Source: Petrosia ficiformis | Taxonomy: Eukaryota > Porifera > Demospongiae > Haplosclerida > Petrosiidae | NCBI GenBank assembly: GCA_947044365.1 | Contig: OX345642.1 | Coordinates: 3,781,598-3,845,597, forward strand | Direction of reading: 5' to 3' | Length of the DNA: 64,000 nt | Shown here: piece after piece, positions 24,501-35,500 of the stretch | Layout of the letters: every line of letters begins with the position of its first letter | Numbering within the stretch: position 1 is the stretch's first letter | Program-made: the position numbers and the translations under genes | The notes under the pieces: model-generated | What the model was told of the DNA's origin: nothing | Databases searched by the model: none | The model's input: only the letters and a program-made list of their open reading frames with translations

Positions 24501-26528
24501 AATTTAGTATAGTATGATACATAACTCTTACAGGCTTGAATTATAATTAGTTGTCCTGATTGTTATACAATTTGAATAAACTGTATATTGATTGCAATAC
24601 ACACTTGTGTTGCACATACCTACCAGAGGTATATATGATGTTCATATCTTCGTTTTATGTAATAATTATAATTATGGTATCTCAAAAAGATTTTCATGAT
24701 AATGTGGGAACATTAACTGTACTTAAAAAATGCAGAAATGTGTCAGCCATGTCACATGTAATGTTGTAGTAAATGTACAGAATTTTTCGTGTGGACATTT
24801 GTGCTGAAAATGTGTCAGCGTGTCACATAGAGTGCTGTAGTAAATGTGAAGGACACTACAAATGACAGGGATACAGGACATTTATACTAACATTTGATGT
24901 GGTTTCAGCAGGAAATGAAAAGGAAATGCATTACCAATATGTCCTGCACATTTTGGGTTATTCACGATTCCAGGAAATTCCTTTTTTTTTCCCTGTGATA
25001 GCTACTATGCAAGGTCCTATTATTTTTCTTTTTAGGATGCTGAATTGGCCTGGCATTTTTATCTCCCTGGTCTAACTTCAGGATATATGTATTATGGAGC
25101 AACTGGTGACATGCCTGTGAAACAGACAGTTGCTTGTAATCATGCTGTATATCATGCTAACAAGAGCATATCAGAGTGAGTCTCAATTATATAAGACTTA
25201 GTGCATGCACAACATTATCTTGTAGTATTACTGAGCACTGTATTTCAATGCAACCCAAAGAATATATTATCTAATCACAATATGAAAAACGTATATTTTT
25301 ATAAAGTAAGCAATTATGGCCAGTATGGTGGATATAAATAATTTAAATGCCTTTACTTTGCTTACATTATTATCTTTATAATTAAAGGTATTCTTCAGTC
25401 AATGACAAGACTCCCCCAAGTATATGGACATTACAGCGATTACCATGGAATCCCGGTTCTTGCGGTATGGGTGAACTCTGGGGATACCAATACACACCAA
25501 TGACTTTGTGAGTGTAAAATTAGTTTTTAAATCATTTATTCTCGTATCATTTGAAAGAGATTTCCATATTTGGACATTCATATATGATATATCTGACATC
25601 TCATTGGCTAAGTTTCATTGGAGGACTGACAAAGATGGAGTCAATCCATTGTCTGATATTGCTAATGAAGTATACATGTCAGGTACACAGAAACTAACCT
25701 ATGCCATTAATATAAAATAAATATAAATACAGAAATGGTTTGTTTATTTGTTACAAGTAATGATATGAATGTTGTATTTTAAGCATTGATAGTACATGGT
25801 GTTTCAATAGCTTAGTGATGTTTTGATACCTTTTGCTGTTAATTATTGGTCTAACATGATGTTGGATGGTCTAACACTATTATAAATACAAAGAATGACC
25901 CAAGTGTATGAAAATCACAGTTGCAGAACATTTTCAACATACATTGTAGTTTCTGTCAGTACTTACAAATAATTTAACAATATTTTGCAGTAGGACTACA
26001 TATATTTGGACATTCATAAAATGATCTCATACATTATAATTATATTATATATGTGTATTATATATTATATATATTATATATAATAATATAATTATATCTA
26101 CATACATTATTTTTTTTTATCCTGAAAGACATGAAATATGTTTCTGATTGGCATAACATGAATATGACAAGAAGGAAATTCCCAAAAGTGAGTTTTAACA
26201 ATTACAAATTCAGCTGCAAATAAAAACACAACAATCCATAGGGAAACGTATATCAACAGAGTATTGATTTGACTTGTGATAGCACTAAAAAGGATTGTTT
26301 GCCATCTATTATTGCTGATGAATACTGGGTCAAAGTAAGTAATACAGAACTCACATGTATGGTAGGAGGTCTTTAACACTATGATCATAATTACACATAC
26401 AGGTGTCTGGACTCAAAGATGTACTTATTGATTACTATGTTTCTGCTACTGATGGTGTTGGCAATACTAAGCAAACTGATATATATCATGTGTACATAGG
26501 ATCAGGGAATATCAACTGTACTGTTTGA
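19538..26528 (+). CDS. Secreted GH57-like glycoside hydrolase
   Basis: Seventeen exons join in phase to 649 aa: 19538-19611, 19662-19801, 20462-20541, 20894-21078, 21537-21613, 21902-22011, 22371-22427, 22928-23083, 23570-23755, 23928-24089, 24194-24289, 24345-24398, 25036-25175, 25388-25507, 25558-25669, 26260-26334, 26403-26528. A hydrophobic signal peptide (MLLMFILLFILAG) leads directly into YHWHMQQPIYWPDKL, the N-terminal signature of GH57 barrels, where the usual HQP is QQP. GFFPAEMVFTERAIPAL resembles the region with the family nucleophile glutamate, and LAHDGDNAFGGG resembles a second conserved acidic region. The C-terminal 150 residues look like a beta-sandwich, ending in YYVSATDGVGNT, typical of modules appended to bacterial enzymes. 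GH57 acts on alpha-glucans. The family is mainly prokaryotic, so transfer is likely. Exact substrate is unknown. The acceptor of exon 15 and the start of exon 16 are the weakest borders. Confidence 0.8.
19839..20283. mobile_element. Back-to-back pair of GTTCACATTCA-type MITEs
   Basis: A plus-strand partial copy (about 19839-20035) is followed by an inverted copy (about 20041-20283) ending TGAATGTGAAC. Together they make a large imperfect hairpin within intron 2 of the GH57-like gene. Confidence 0.7.
21459..21499. repeat. (TA)n microsatellite
   Basis: About 20 TA dinucleotides just upstream of exon 5 of the GH57-like gene. Confidence 0.95.
22633..22855. mobile_element. MITE with TTTTTGATAAG / CTTATCAAAAA ends
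   Basis: Inverted ends bound about 220 bp holding GCCCAAAGAGCTTCTTATTTGG and GGGCCAGTGGC. A second copy lies at 38393-38592 and a diverged piece at 7740-7895. It sits in intron 7 of the GH57-like gene. Confidence 0.75.
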
Positions 26529-26980
26529 TGTTTTAATGACAGAAAACAGCTATTATAATACATTTTGTGTGCATATGAGATAATAATCTATATATAATTA
26601 TACACAAGCCAATCATTAACTCTGTTTCTCCATGTTTTCATTTTTAATGGCCACAAAGTTAATAATCAAAGCATAACAGCAGAATCCACCTAAATGTTTA
26701 TTCAAGCAAAACTGTGAATTGCTATGTGACATTACATACATAGTGAAGGGTATACTCTGTGAGATGAAGGAAATCCTACTAGTTTCAAAGTGGAAGTACA
26801 TAATCAGGTATGTCAACAGTGGAAGTACATAATCAGGCAAAGCCAGGGTACAGTTTTGCATTAGTATACATGTATACATGTGTACGTATAATATCATACC
26901 ACTGAATCAGGCACTGATGAAGATTGCTATAAAGTAATTGAAACATCAGGTAATTTTCCTTGAAATTCTTTCACATTTGA

Positions 26981-26986
26981 AATAAA
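26981..26986 (+). promoter_or_regulatory. Possible polyadenylation signal of the GH57-like gene
   Basis: AATAAA about 450 bases after the stop codon, followed 12 bases later by an A-run. The A-run may instead mark an old retroposed end. Confidence 0.35.
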
Positions 26987-27439
26987 GTCTCTATAGTAAA
27001 AAAAAAAATCCTTCGGTATTATTAAGTTTGACCCAGACCTTTGCTCCTCCCTTGATTTAATTCTCTTGTCTGATGTCCTCCCCTACCCTTAATATTCTCT
27101 ATATTTAGTTTAATTTTAAATAAAATTTGAACTATTGATAATTGTGTATTGCTATGTAGTTAAATTTCTTTGTTTATTTGACTCATGGGCCCACATCGGC
27201 TTTAACAGTGTCATTATAATTATATTACCACTGATGCCAGATTGCTATAAAGTAATCGAAACATCTTTCTTAGTTTCACCCACTCGCACACATATTTAAT
27301 TAGGTACTAGTACCTAAACACTAACGTGTCCGAACTGTTTATTTGAAATAAAGTTGGTGAATACCTAAGGTCTAATTATTATTATAATTAATAATAATTA
27401 TCGGGGGTTGTATGTACGTCCCTAGCGCCTGTCAGATTG

Positions 27440-27448
27440 TCACGTGAT
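27440..27448. promoter_or_regulatory. E-box (GTCACGTGA) before the TRAF-like gene
   Basis: A TCACGTGA palindrome lies about 30 bases upstream of the ATG at 27477. It matches 9 of 10 positions of the TFEB-type CLEAR consensus, but one short site is weak evidence. Confidence 0.3.
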
Positions 27449-27476
27449 TCAATTAATCGACAATTATTGCCAATTA

Positions 27477-28742
27477 ATGGCTGTGTACGAGTTTGTTGAG
27501 CCGCTACCTGACGATTTTACATGCCCTGTGTGTTTAGAAGCTGTGTATGATGCGAAACAAACTAAATGCTGTGGATATCATCTGTGTAAATCTTGTTCTG
27601 ACCGTATTGAAACAGCAGAGAGTAGCAAATGCCCTGTTTGTCAGACAAGCCCTATGATGTGTCAAGATGATTTGTGGTTTAGGAGGAAATTAAATGAGTT
27701 GAAAGTATATTGTCCAAATATGAAAAAAGATTGTCATCATATTAACAGATACATATACCCACCTGGTTGGTCACAATACAAAGAGGCAATAATACCACCT
27801 TGTACTGTTTCTGGATGTGATTGGAATGGCCCACTTTCTGATGCTGATCGTCACATTGAGACAAATTGTCCATTTGGTGAGGTAGTATGTAAACATGGAT
27901 GTAATGAGAAATTATTTCGACATGAGATTGAAACCCATGAATCTTTTGTGTGCAAAGATAGACCTTTCGAATGTGAGTACTGTCGGCAATTTTCAGGTAC
28001 AGCACAAGACGTCTGCAGTCATTATGATCATGATTGTGAAAAGATCCCAATTAATTGCCCTAATTCTTGCGAACAAGAAAGTATGTATCGTTGTGATCTT
28101 CCAGCCCATTTAGAACAGTGTCCTTTACAGAAAATGGAATGTGAATTCGGTTATGCTGGTTGTGAAGCAATTCTCCAGCGAAAGTATTATGACAGCCATA
28201 TGGACACCTTCATGAAAACTCATCTACAACTAATAGCTCGTCGAGGAAAAGAGAAAGATCAAGAGATTGCTGGACTACAGAAAACAGTAAAAGTGTTAAC
28301 AGACTATGTGGATTGTATGGCATCAATTCTTAATAGGTCAGACATTATTGAAATTTCATTTCATAAAGATCAGTTACTTTCTCGTTATTCACAACCATTT
28401 TATCTTGTTCCATATGGCTATCGAATGACTCTCATTACGTCAGTAAAAGATAAAGTGCTACATGTATTCGCAAAGTTTCATCCTGGAGATTTTGATGACA
28501 AGTTACAATGGCCGTTTTATGGAAAAATTAAACTTATTCTTCTTCATGCATCTGGAGACAAGCATTATGAATATATTTTTGAATACTTACCTGGAGTCAC
28601 AGACAATACCAAGAAAGGTAATTTTGAGAATTGTCTTAAAAGCTCATCACGTTCGTTATCCATACCGTATGTAACAGGAAACTGTGCCACTGAAGAGAAA
28701 AAGTTAAAGTTTCGGATTGTTTCAGTGGAGTTAAAATCATAG
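27477..28742 (+). CDS. RING / TRAF-type zinc finger / MATH-like protein
   Basis: A single open exon encodes 421 aa. I use the ATG at 27477; the in-frame sequence further upstream begins with GTG. Residues about 15-55 form a RING finger with Cys and His ligands (CPVCLE, CCGYHLC, CPVC), the E3 ligase module of TRAF proteins. Residues about 80-245 hold TRAF-type zinc fingers with many Cys/His pairs. A coiled coil (about 250-290, with GKEKDQEIAGLQKTVKVL) comes next. The last 130 residues (PFYLVPYGYRM, FHPGDFDDKLQWPF) resemble a diverged MATH/TRAF-C domain, which binds receptor tails. It probably acts as a cytoplasmic adaptor or ubiquitin ligase in innate-type signalling. The lack of introns contrasts with all multi-exon neighbours and is common in expanded invertebrate TRAF families. 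Confidence 0.9.
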   Translation: MAVYEFVEPLPDDFTCPVCLEAVYDAKQTKCCGYHLCKSCSDRIETAESSKCPVCQTSPMMCQDDLWFRRKLNELKVYCPNMKKDCHHINRYIYPPGWSQYKEAIIPPCTVSGCDWNGPLSDADRHIETNCPFGEVVCKHGCNEKLFRHEIETHESFVCKDRPFECEYCRQFSGTAQDVCSHYDHDCEKIPINCPNSCEQESMYRCDLPAHLEQCPLQKMECEFGYAGCEAILQRKYYDSHMDTFMKTHLQLIARRGKEKDQEIAGLQKTVKVLTDYVDCMASILNRSDIIEISFHKDQLLSRYSQPFYLVPYGYRMTLITSVKDKVLHVFAKFHPGDFDDKLQWPFYGKIKLILLHASGDKHYEYIFEYLPGVTDNTKKGNFENCLKSSSRSLSIPYVTGNCATEEKKLKFRIVSVELKS

Positions 28743-29596
28743 TACATTTACTATATAATTAATCATGTTCATTTTAGTGTAGGAGTCTCCAATTTTTTAT
28801 AAAATATCTAAAGACAATTTCAAACTTATTAAAATTTGTAGTCCTGGGAAAATTGACAAACTCATTGAATAATTAGCAAAAGAATTAAATAACAGGGTTG
28901 CTTTGTAGTAAGACAGTCAGACATGAGATTTAATTGGTGTGTGTGTGCTCATCCTGTATTTGAAACTATTGTCTGACCATCACTGATGTATGGCACCTAT
29001 ATCTGTGGATATGTTCACTTGGTTACTTACAGCCTTTATAGATGTGTATAATAATACAAAAGTATTTTTGTATGATTATACCATATATAGATGTATGGTT
29101 GACTGTTACAATGCATCTGAAACTCACAATAATGTAATTTGAGCAGTAATTAGTTGACCTCTGTACCCTCCCTAGTGCAAAGTTTTGGTGGTTAGTTATG
29201 AAGTTGTGGAAAGGAATGGGAGTTATGTTCTACACAAGTCCTCAGGACTGTCCTGGGATCCCTTTAACATCAAGCACTGAGTTGTGCCAGGCATCATAAC
29301 AGACTAATTAATAATGGCAAACTTGATGTCATGAGCCACTGTGAGATTTGTATTGCAGTCAAGAAAGTATAATTACATCTTCTTTGCTAGCCTCACCAGC
29401 TACATACAATCCACATAGGGTTCATGTATATAATTATACCATATTTAGATCTATTATAATTTTTTAATCCTTGTTCAGTGAGCTATAATATACAGTATAC
29501 TGTTGTGCATGACAGATAAATGGCATATCATCATTAATTTTAGTAGTCTCGCCCGCTTCGTTTAGAGGGGAGTGGCTGGCAATTTTATATGCGAAA
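28743..29596. other. Intergenic spacer, TRAF-like gene to P450
   Basis: AT-rich; no gene, clear repeat or RNA recognised. It must hold the P450 promoter. Confidence 0.6.
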
Positions 29597-32500
29597 ATGG
29601 CAGCCCTAATGTGGATGATTTTCTTCCCGTTGCTGATTTTGTTATTTGTTTGGATTCTTGGCAAACTGATTGCTTACTACAAACTTTGTAAAGCTGTAAG
29701 ACCAGTACCTGGAAAACCTACACATTGGTTTTGGGGAAATGTACATGAGGTAAATACTTGAACTAATAATATCTAGATGTACAAAGCACTAGGTACACCC
29801 ATACACTTTGCCATAGCATGATATATTATACTGGATAGTTACAGAGTGCATGGTGAATCATAATACTTGTTTTAGTAGAGTCTATATAGCATGTATATCT
29901 CAGGGGGAGGGGCTCAGGGTTTAGTTCAAGTGTATATTCTGATATTGCAATGCAGAATAGCAGTTTTCAAGGAACAAGATCTAGTATGTACTAGGTACAC
30001 CCGTACACTTTTCCATAGAATGAATTATGGTAATCTTGAGGCCAGACGTTCTTGAGGAAGGACAGAATGTCTGGATAAACTCACGCCCAAAACTGGGGAA
30101 ATATGTCACAGGAAGTCACATTACTTTCTAAGCGTACTATTAACAATGTGTATGTGTAACATGTGAAAATTTGAAATGGCCGTGTGTTTGTTTGATCATT
30201 CATCAGTGCAATCAAAGGACTCACCACTATTACTATTGCAGTAGATGTATCTCTATGGTATAACTTATCATATAATAATGGTAAGCAGTAGTAGCAGAGT
30301 GATTTCTCAAAGCCAGTATGCAAGCAAATAAACACATGATTGCCTAAAAACCCTGTAATGACTGCTTCCTGCTCAGGTCCAATAAGATTATTTCTAGTGA
30401 GCATGTTAACTCCACCTACTTAGATGTGTAATAATTGGTATCTACTGGCCCTACTTTAAATGAGTATATTACTTAAGATCAATTACAATTATTACTCAAC
30501 ACTGAGATTGTATACTACTAATACTATTACTTCAGTTTTAATGGCCCGTAGGGTCATCCCCATGATTATTTTCTCATGGGTTCGAATGCATGTTTTGTAC
30601 ATAGTTAAGGAAGTTGCGTTATTCTAGGGGGCTCGGTCAATTATGGGCATAGCGTGTAGAAGAACGTGCAAGTGACTTCTACAGACCAGCACAAGAAAAC
30701 TGCTCATAGCCTACTAGGAAACTGAAACTAACTGTTCTAAGTATATATTCTAAAAAGTAAGAAAAGTAGATAATTATAATAGACTGTTGTGTTGCAAGCA
30801 TGAGAAAGTTAGCCATGATTACTGAACACTGGATACCACAAAGCATCATAGGGATACTTTTTCTCCATAATTATATCTTGTTTAATTACCTATTACTAGT
30901 ACTATTACCTTGAAATGTATAATCTTTACTGTTGCTGTTACTATTAGTATTACCCCATGTCTGTTTGTGATTGTTCTAGATTAATTGTTACTCTCACCAC
31001 AAAGCATAGGTGGAGGGGTATGTGTAATCATATTGTGTGTCTGTCTGTCTGTCTGTGTATGTGTTTGTGTGTGTGTTCACAAAAGTTTGGGAAACTACAA
31101 ACATTGGTTGCTCGAATAAGCTATTGCCAGACTTCATTCTATATAATGGTCATCAATTTAAGAATTGTATATCTTTCAGTTCAGATTTGCAGAAGATACT
31201 ATGATGAGTTTGCTGAAATGGAGATATGACCGTCATCTGAAAATGTCTAAGTTTTGGTTAGGACCTTTGTGGGTTGCTGTTAATATACATCATCCCGATC
31301 TAGTGAAACATATTCTGAAAAGTTTGTAACATGAAATTAATAATTTAAACATTTTAAGTTTCTTTTCTCAAATCAGCTCCAAAATCTGAAAGAATTTATG
31401 ATATGTTAGAATATTGGCTTGGTAAGTGTGTAAATGGATATATATTGTGGAATAGATGTTTTAGAAGACTCAAATTATGAAATAGACACATGCAATGCGC
31501 ACGTTCATATACACAATAAATATGTACCAGGCTTTCATACAGGAATTTAATCTGGGGTGGGAATAACAGTGAAGATGGTACTCCCCATGAAAATATTTAA
31601 ATCTAGGCTCTGGGGGACTTGCTCTAGGGGTGGGAAATCCCATTGCATATGTATTTTGAGGAAGCTGTGTCATTACGGGGGATAGGCCAATTAATGGACA
31701 TGGAAGAGTATGCTTGAGCTATTAACCAGCAGGAGGAAAATGTATGTAGAAAGTAGAAACTGGAACTAATAGCTGTTCTAGTTGAAATAAATTCCAAATA
31801 TTCTGCAAAAACGGTACAAGAACCTTTAAAAAATAAGGAGAGTGGATAAATAAATAACTAATTATTATATGAGATGTTGGCTTCAGACACCGATGAGGAA
31901 GTCAGCCATGACTGGGACTTAGCCAAAGGGGCAAAGGGGGCACCCTCCTTTCCTCCTTTAATGTAGTCATAGTACTGCAATTAGGCCTTTGATGTGGTCG
32001 TGCATTTGACATTGCCACTCTCCTTTCTCTGATGACACTACAAAGCAAATGTAGGGATATGTTTTTCTCCATATATCTTGTTATAATAGATAAGAAGACA
32101 TATTATAAATCTATTTCTGTATTGCTAATTTCAAATTAGGTAAAGGTCTACTGCTGGCTAATGGGAATAAATGGTACAGGAATCGTCATTTGTTAACTCC
32201 TGCTTTCCACTTTGATATTCTCAAGCCTTATGTTTATGTGTATAATGAATGCACCGACATCCTACTGGTATGTGTTTATGTGTATAATGACATCCTACTG
32301 GTATGTGTTTATGTACAGTACTTACAGATGCTGCCATGATATGGAAAATTTCCATATAATATGTTATGACACTTTATGTTATGGTATACATGCACTGACA
32401 TCCTACTGGTATGTGTTTATGTATGGTGCTGCTGCAGTGATATGGAAAATTTCCATATTATATGTCATGACACTTTATGTTATGGTATAACATGCTCATA

Positions 32501-35500
32501 ACCAAACATGGACATTGAAATGTAATACATTACTGTTACTATTGCTATTATATACTGGCTAAACATATTGTATTATATTACTATTACATATCTGTGTGTT
32601 AATTACTATTACTTTTACTTGTACTATTAAACATGAGTTTGTTTTAAGCTGTTAAAGATATGAAGAGTTGCACATAAATAGTATTAGGCTATTAGCATGC
32701 CTTATATAGCAAACCAGCTGTGAACTTAACTTTAACTTATGATTTTGAAGTGATCAATTGATTGATTTGAAGAGTTACTGAGATGTTACTTGTACACAGC
32801 AAAGTCAAGTGTACATCTTACTTTTCGTACTATTAATATTAATATTACTTTTTATTCTATTACTATTACTATTACTATTACTTTGAAGCGTGTAATCTAG
32901 ATTTTTACTATTACTATTACTTATTACTATTACTCCATGTTTGCTGATAACATAACCATTAAGTATATTAATATCTTTATATTCTCATTAATAGAAAATA
33001 TTATATGTCTGTGAGTTGTTATTGTCAACGAATTGAATACTGTTGAGACTTGAGACTAAAATTTCATAATTTACGATATAAAAAAGTGCAATATAATATA
33101 TTGTGTTGGGATATTTTACTATACCATAAAGTTACATTGTTTGATGTGAGTGTTTTGGGGCTAATACAAAAATTGTATTACAGAAGTATAATTTATACTA
33201 GTCTAGTTTTATGAGTAAGACATTTTGACAACTTAAATCAGTATTAATTAATGTAATGGTGTAATGGTAGTGATACCAGTTCACATTATGATCTCTGCTA
33301 CTATAGTTCATTAATAAAAGTATTTGGATTATTTTAAGACTGAATACTGAGGTTAATGGTTTTATTTCTAATATTAAATATGACTTTTGCTTCAATTCCC
33401 TACATGGGATTCATTATTACACTCTCTGATACTTCATTTTAGTCAAAATGGGAAGCTATCGCAAAGGAGGGACAGGACGTGCAAGTTTACAGTGCAATAA
33501 GTGAATTATCATTGGATATTATTTTACGCTGTGCATTTTCTTATCAGAGTGGATGCCAAGAAAAACAGTGAGTAAGCCATATGTAAGATACATCATAAAT
33601 ATAAATTAAGCAGCAGTTGTACACTCATTGGGGAACAGCCAATACTACTCACTGAGTAGTACTGGCTGTTCCCCAAGGAGTGTAGTGAGTATTGGCTGTT
33701 CCCCAAGGAGTGTAGTGAGTATTGGCTGTTCCCCAAGGAGTGTAGTGAGTATTGGCTGTTCCCCAAGGTAGTAGTAGTAGTATTGGCTGTTCCCCAAGGA
33801 GTGTACAACACCTGCTTAATTTATATTTATGATGTAGCTTACATATGACTTCATGTTTTATAATTGTCAAGCCTTTTAAGTTTTTAGCAACAGTTGTATG
33901 AATACTTCTTGAGTGGATAAATGATGGACAGTATTGTATTTCCATATAGCATGCAATGCAAATGATGTTTATAGTGTCAAATGCTTTTTTGTCTCATTGT
34001 TGCCCCATTAGTGTTCTGCTTCATATAGTAGTATATAGTACAATAAAAGTCTTATATGTAAGAATACTTATAAGACCAGGAAGTGTACCATATATAAAAT
34101 ATAATATTCTGGTGAGGTAAAGCTAGCCACACTTCAACAGAGTGGTACTGACACAAACATCGAAGCATATTTGTGATTTAATTGCATTCCTTTGACAATA
34201 TCAAAGGAAAATGGAATTACATAGATTGGTGCAGCACCTCTCTTCCACTCTTTGTGTACAGATTATGTATATAGTCATAACCAACATCAAACTGTTACCA
34301 TGGTAGCATACTGTATAAATTATAAATTATTATGCATATATGTTGTGCATAGTTATATAATATTTTGTGGTATGTAATCTCGATGGCTATTGCAGTTGAG
34401 AGTTTTTACAATTATTGAAAATACATGTACTTTTTTTGTTTAATTGAATGTATTCATTGACAGGATAAAGGACCCTTACGTATTAGCTGTTGGTGAGTTG
34501 TGTGATCTGAGTGCTCATCGAGCTGTGTAAGTTACTGAACCGATGAATAGACTTGTGAATGACAAAACCAGGGGTGTGGAAATATTGAGCCAACTAACAG
34601 AGATTTTGACCTATTTTCACCACTCTTGTCTTGCTTCCATTATATCTTGTACACATTCACTAGATTAATCAGACAATGTCCTGCATATCTAGCTGTTACC
34701 ACACAACTGGCTAGACAGTGTATAATGAAATTGTGCATAATTATTATTGTTGATTGTATTGTTAATCATAAATTATGTATATAGCTTCTAAAATTCTATG
34801 CTTTACTTGATTGCGTAATAAGAAAATGAAGAGAGAGACACACATATTCAGAAAAAATCTGGACCAGCTGGAGATTGAACCCAAGACCTTCTCAGATGCT
34901 CTATCATCTGAGCTACTGAAGCCAGGTTGAGGAAGAGCATTTCATAGACAAATGTCTACTACTTAGGGCAGGCAAATTCAGCTATGTGTGTCTCTCTCTT
35001 TACTTGGTAGCTCACTAGTCTACTACCACAATTGATTGTGTAATTGTAGCCAATAGAGTTTCATTATGATACTAAGTAACAGGTTGGCATTTTAGTTATA
35101 GTATTAATTACTAGCACAAATTAAAATTAGTAATATTTCTACTTTTAATTATAATTATTGTTAAAGCAAACTTGTGTTGTTTAAAGTTATGTATAGTTTG
35201 TTACTATTAGCTTGTTTAGCCAGTCCTTACAATTAATTTCAATACATGTACTCAATACCTACATACATACATACATACATACACACACATACACACATAC
35301 ATAAGTATATACAAACACAATGGATGCACACATATATACATGCACACATACATTCATACACAACTAAAATAGAAACAATTCTCCCCTTTGTGTTAAGGGG
35401 TAGTATACTATGTAAGTAGTTATTGTATGTGTAATAGTTGTCACATTCTACAAGAAACCTTTTCTCATACCAGGTCGCTTTTACTGTCAATCAGTGATTT

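Larger units (their letters stand above)
26529..27476. other. Intergenic region with two copies of a short repeat
   Basis: No gene is seen. The stretch AGATTGCTATAAAGTAAT(T/C)GAAACATC occurs at about 26920 and 27239, each followed by TTTGAAATAAAGT. The first of these AATAAA sites (26981-26986) precedes an A-run at 26999-27009. Confidence 0.6.

Noticed and set aside
25670..25720. End of the GH57-like gene at the stop near 25718
   Set aside because: A GT donor at 25670 joins in phase to 26260-26334 and 26403-26528, which complete a typical beta module (YYVSATDGVGNT); the read-through form would stop in the middle of it.
27444..27476. Upstream start of the TRAF-like gene at 27444
   Set aside because: The codon there is GTG; the first in-frame ATG at 27477 leads straight into the RING domain and has AATTA before it.
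30081..30404. Working helicase gene on the minus strand
   Set aside because: Only motifs I and Ia are present, the Walker A motif is mutated, and no further exons follow on that strand.
33640..33800. CRISPR-like array of regular repeats
   Set aside because: There are no unique spacers; the units are contiguous, lie inside a MITE with 48-bp TIRs, and the DNA is eukaryotic.
34826..35002. Functional tRNA gene on the minus strand
   Set aside because: The A and B boxes are good, but the anticodon arm is too short to form, and the sequence is bounded by inverted repeats.
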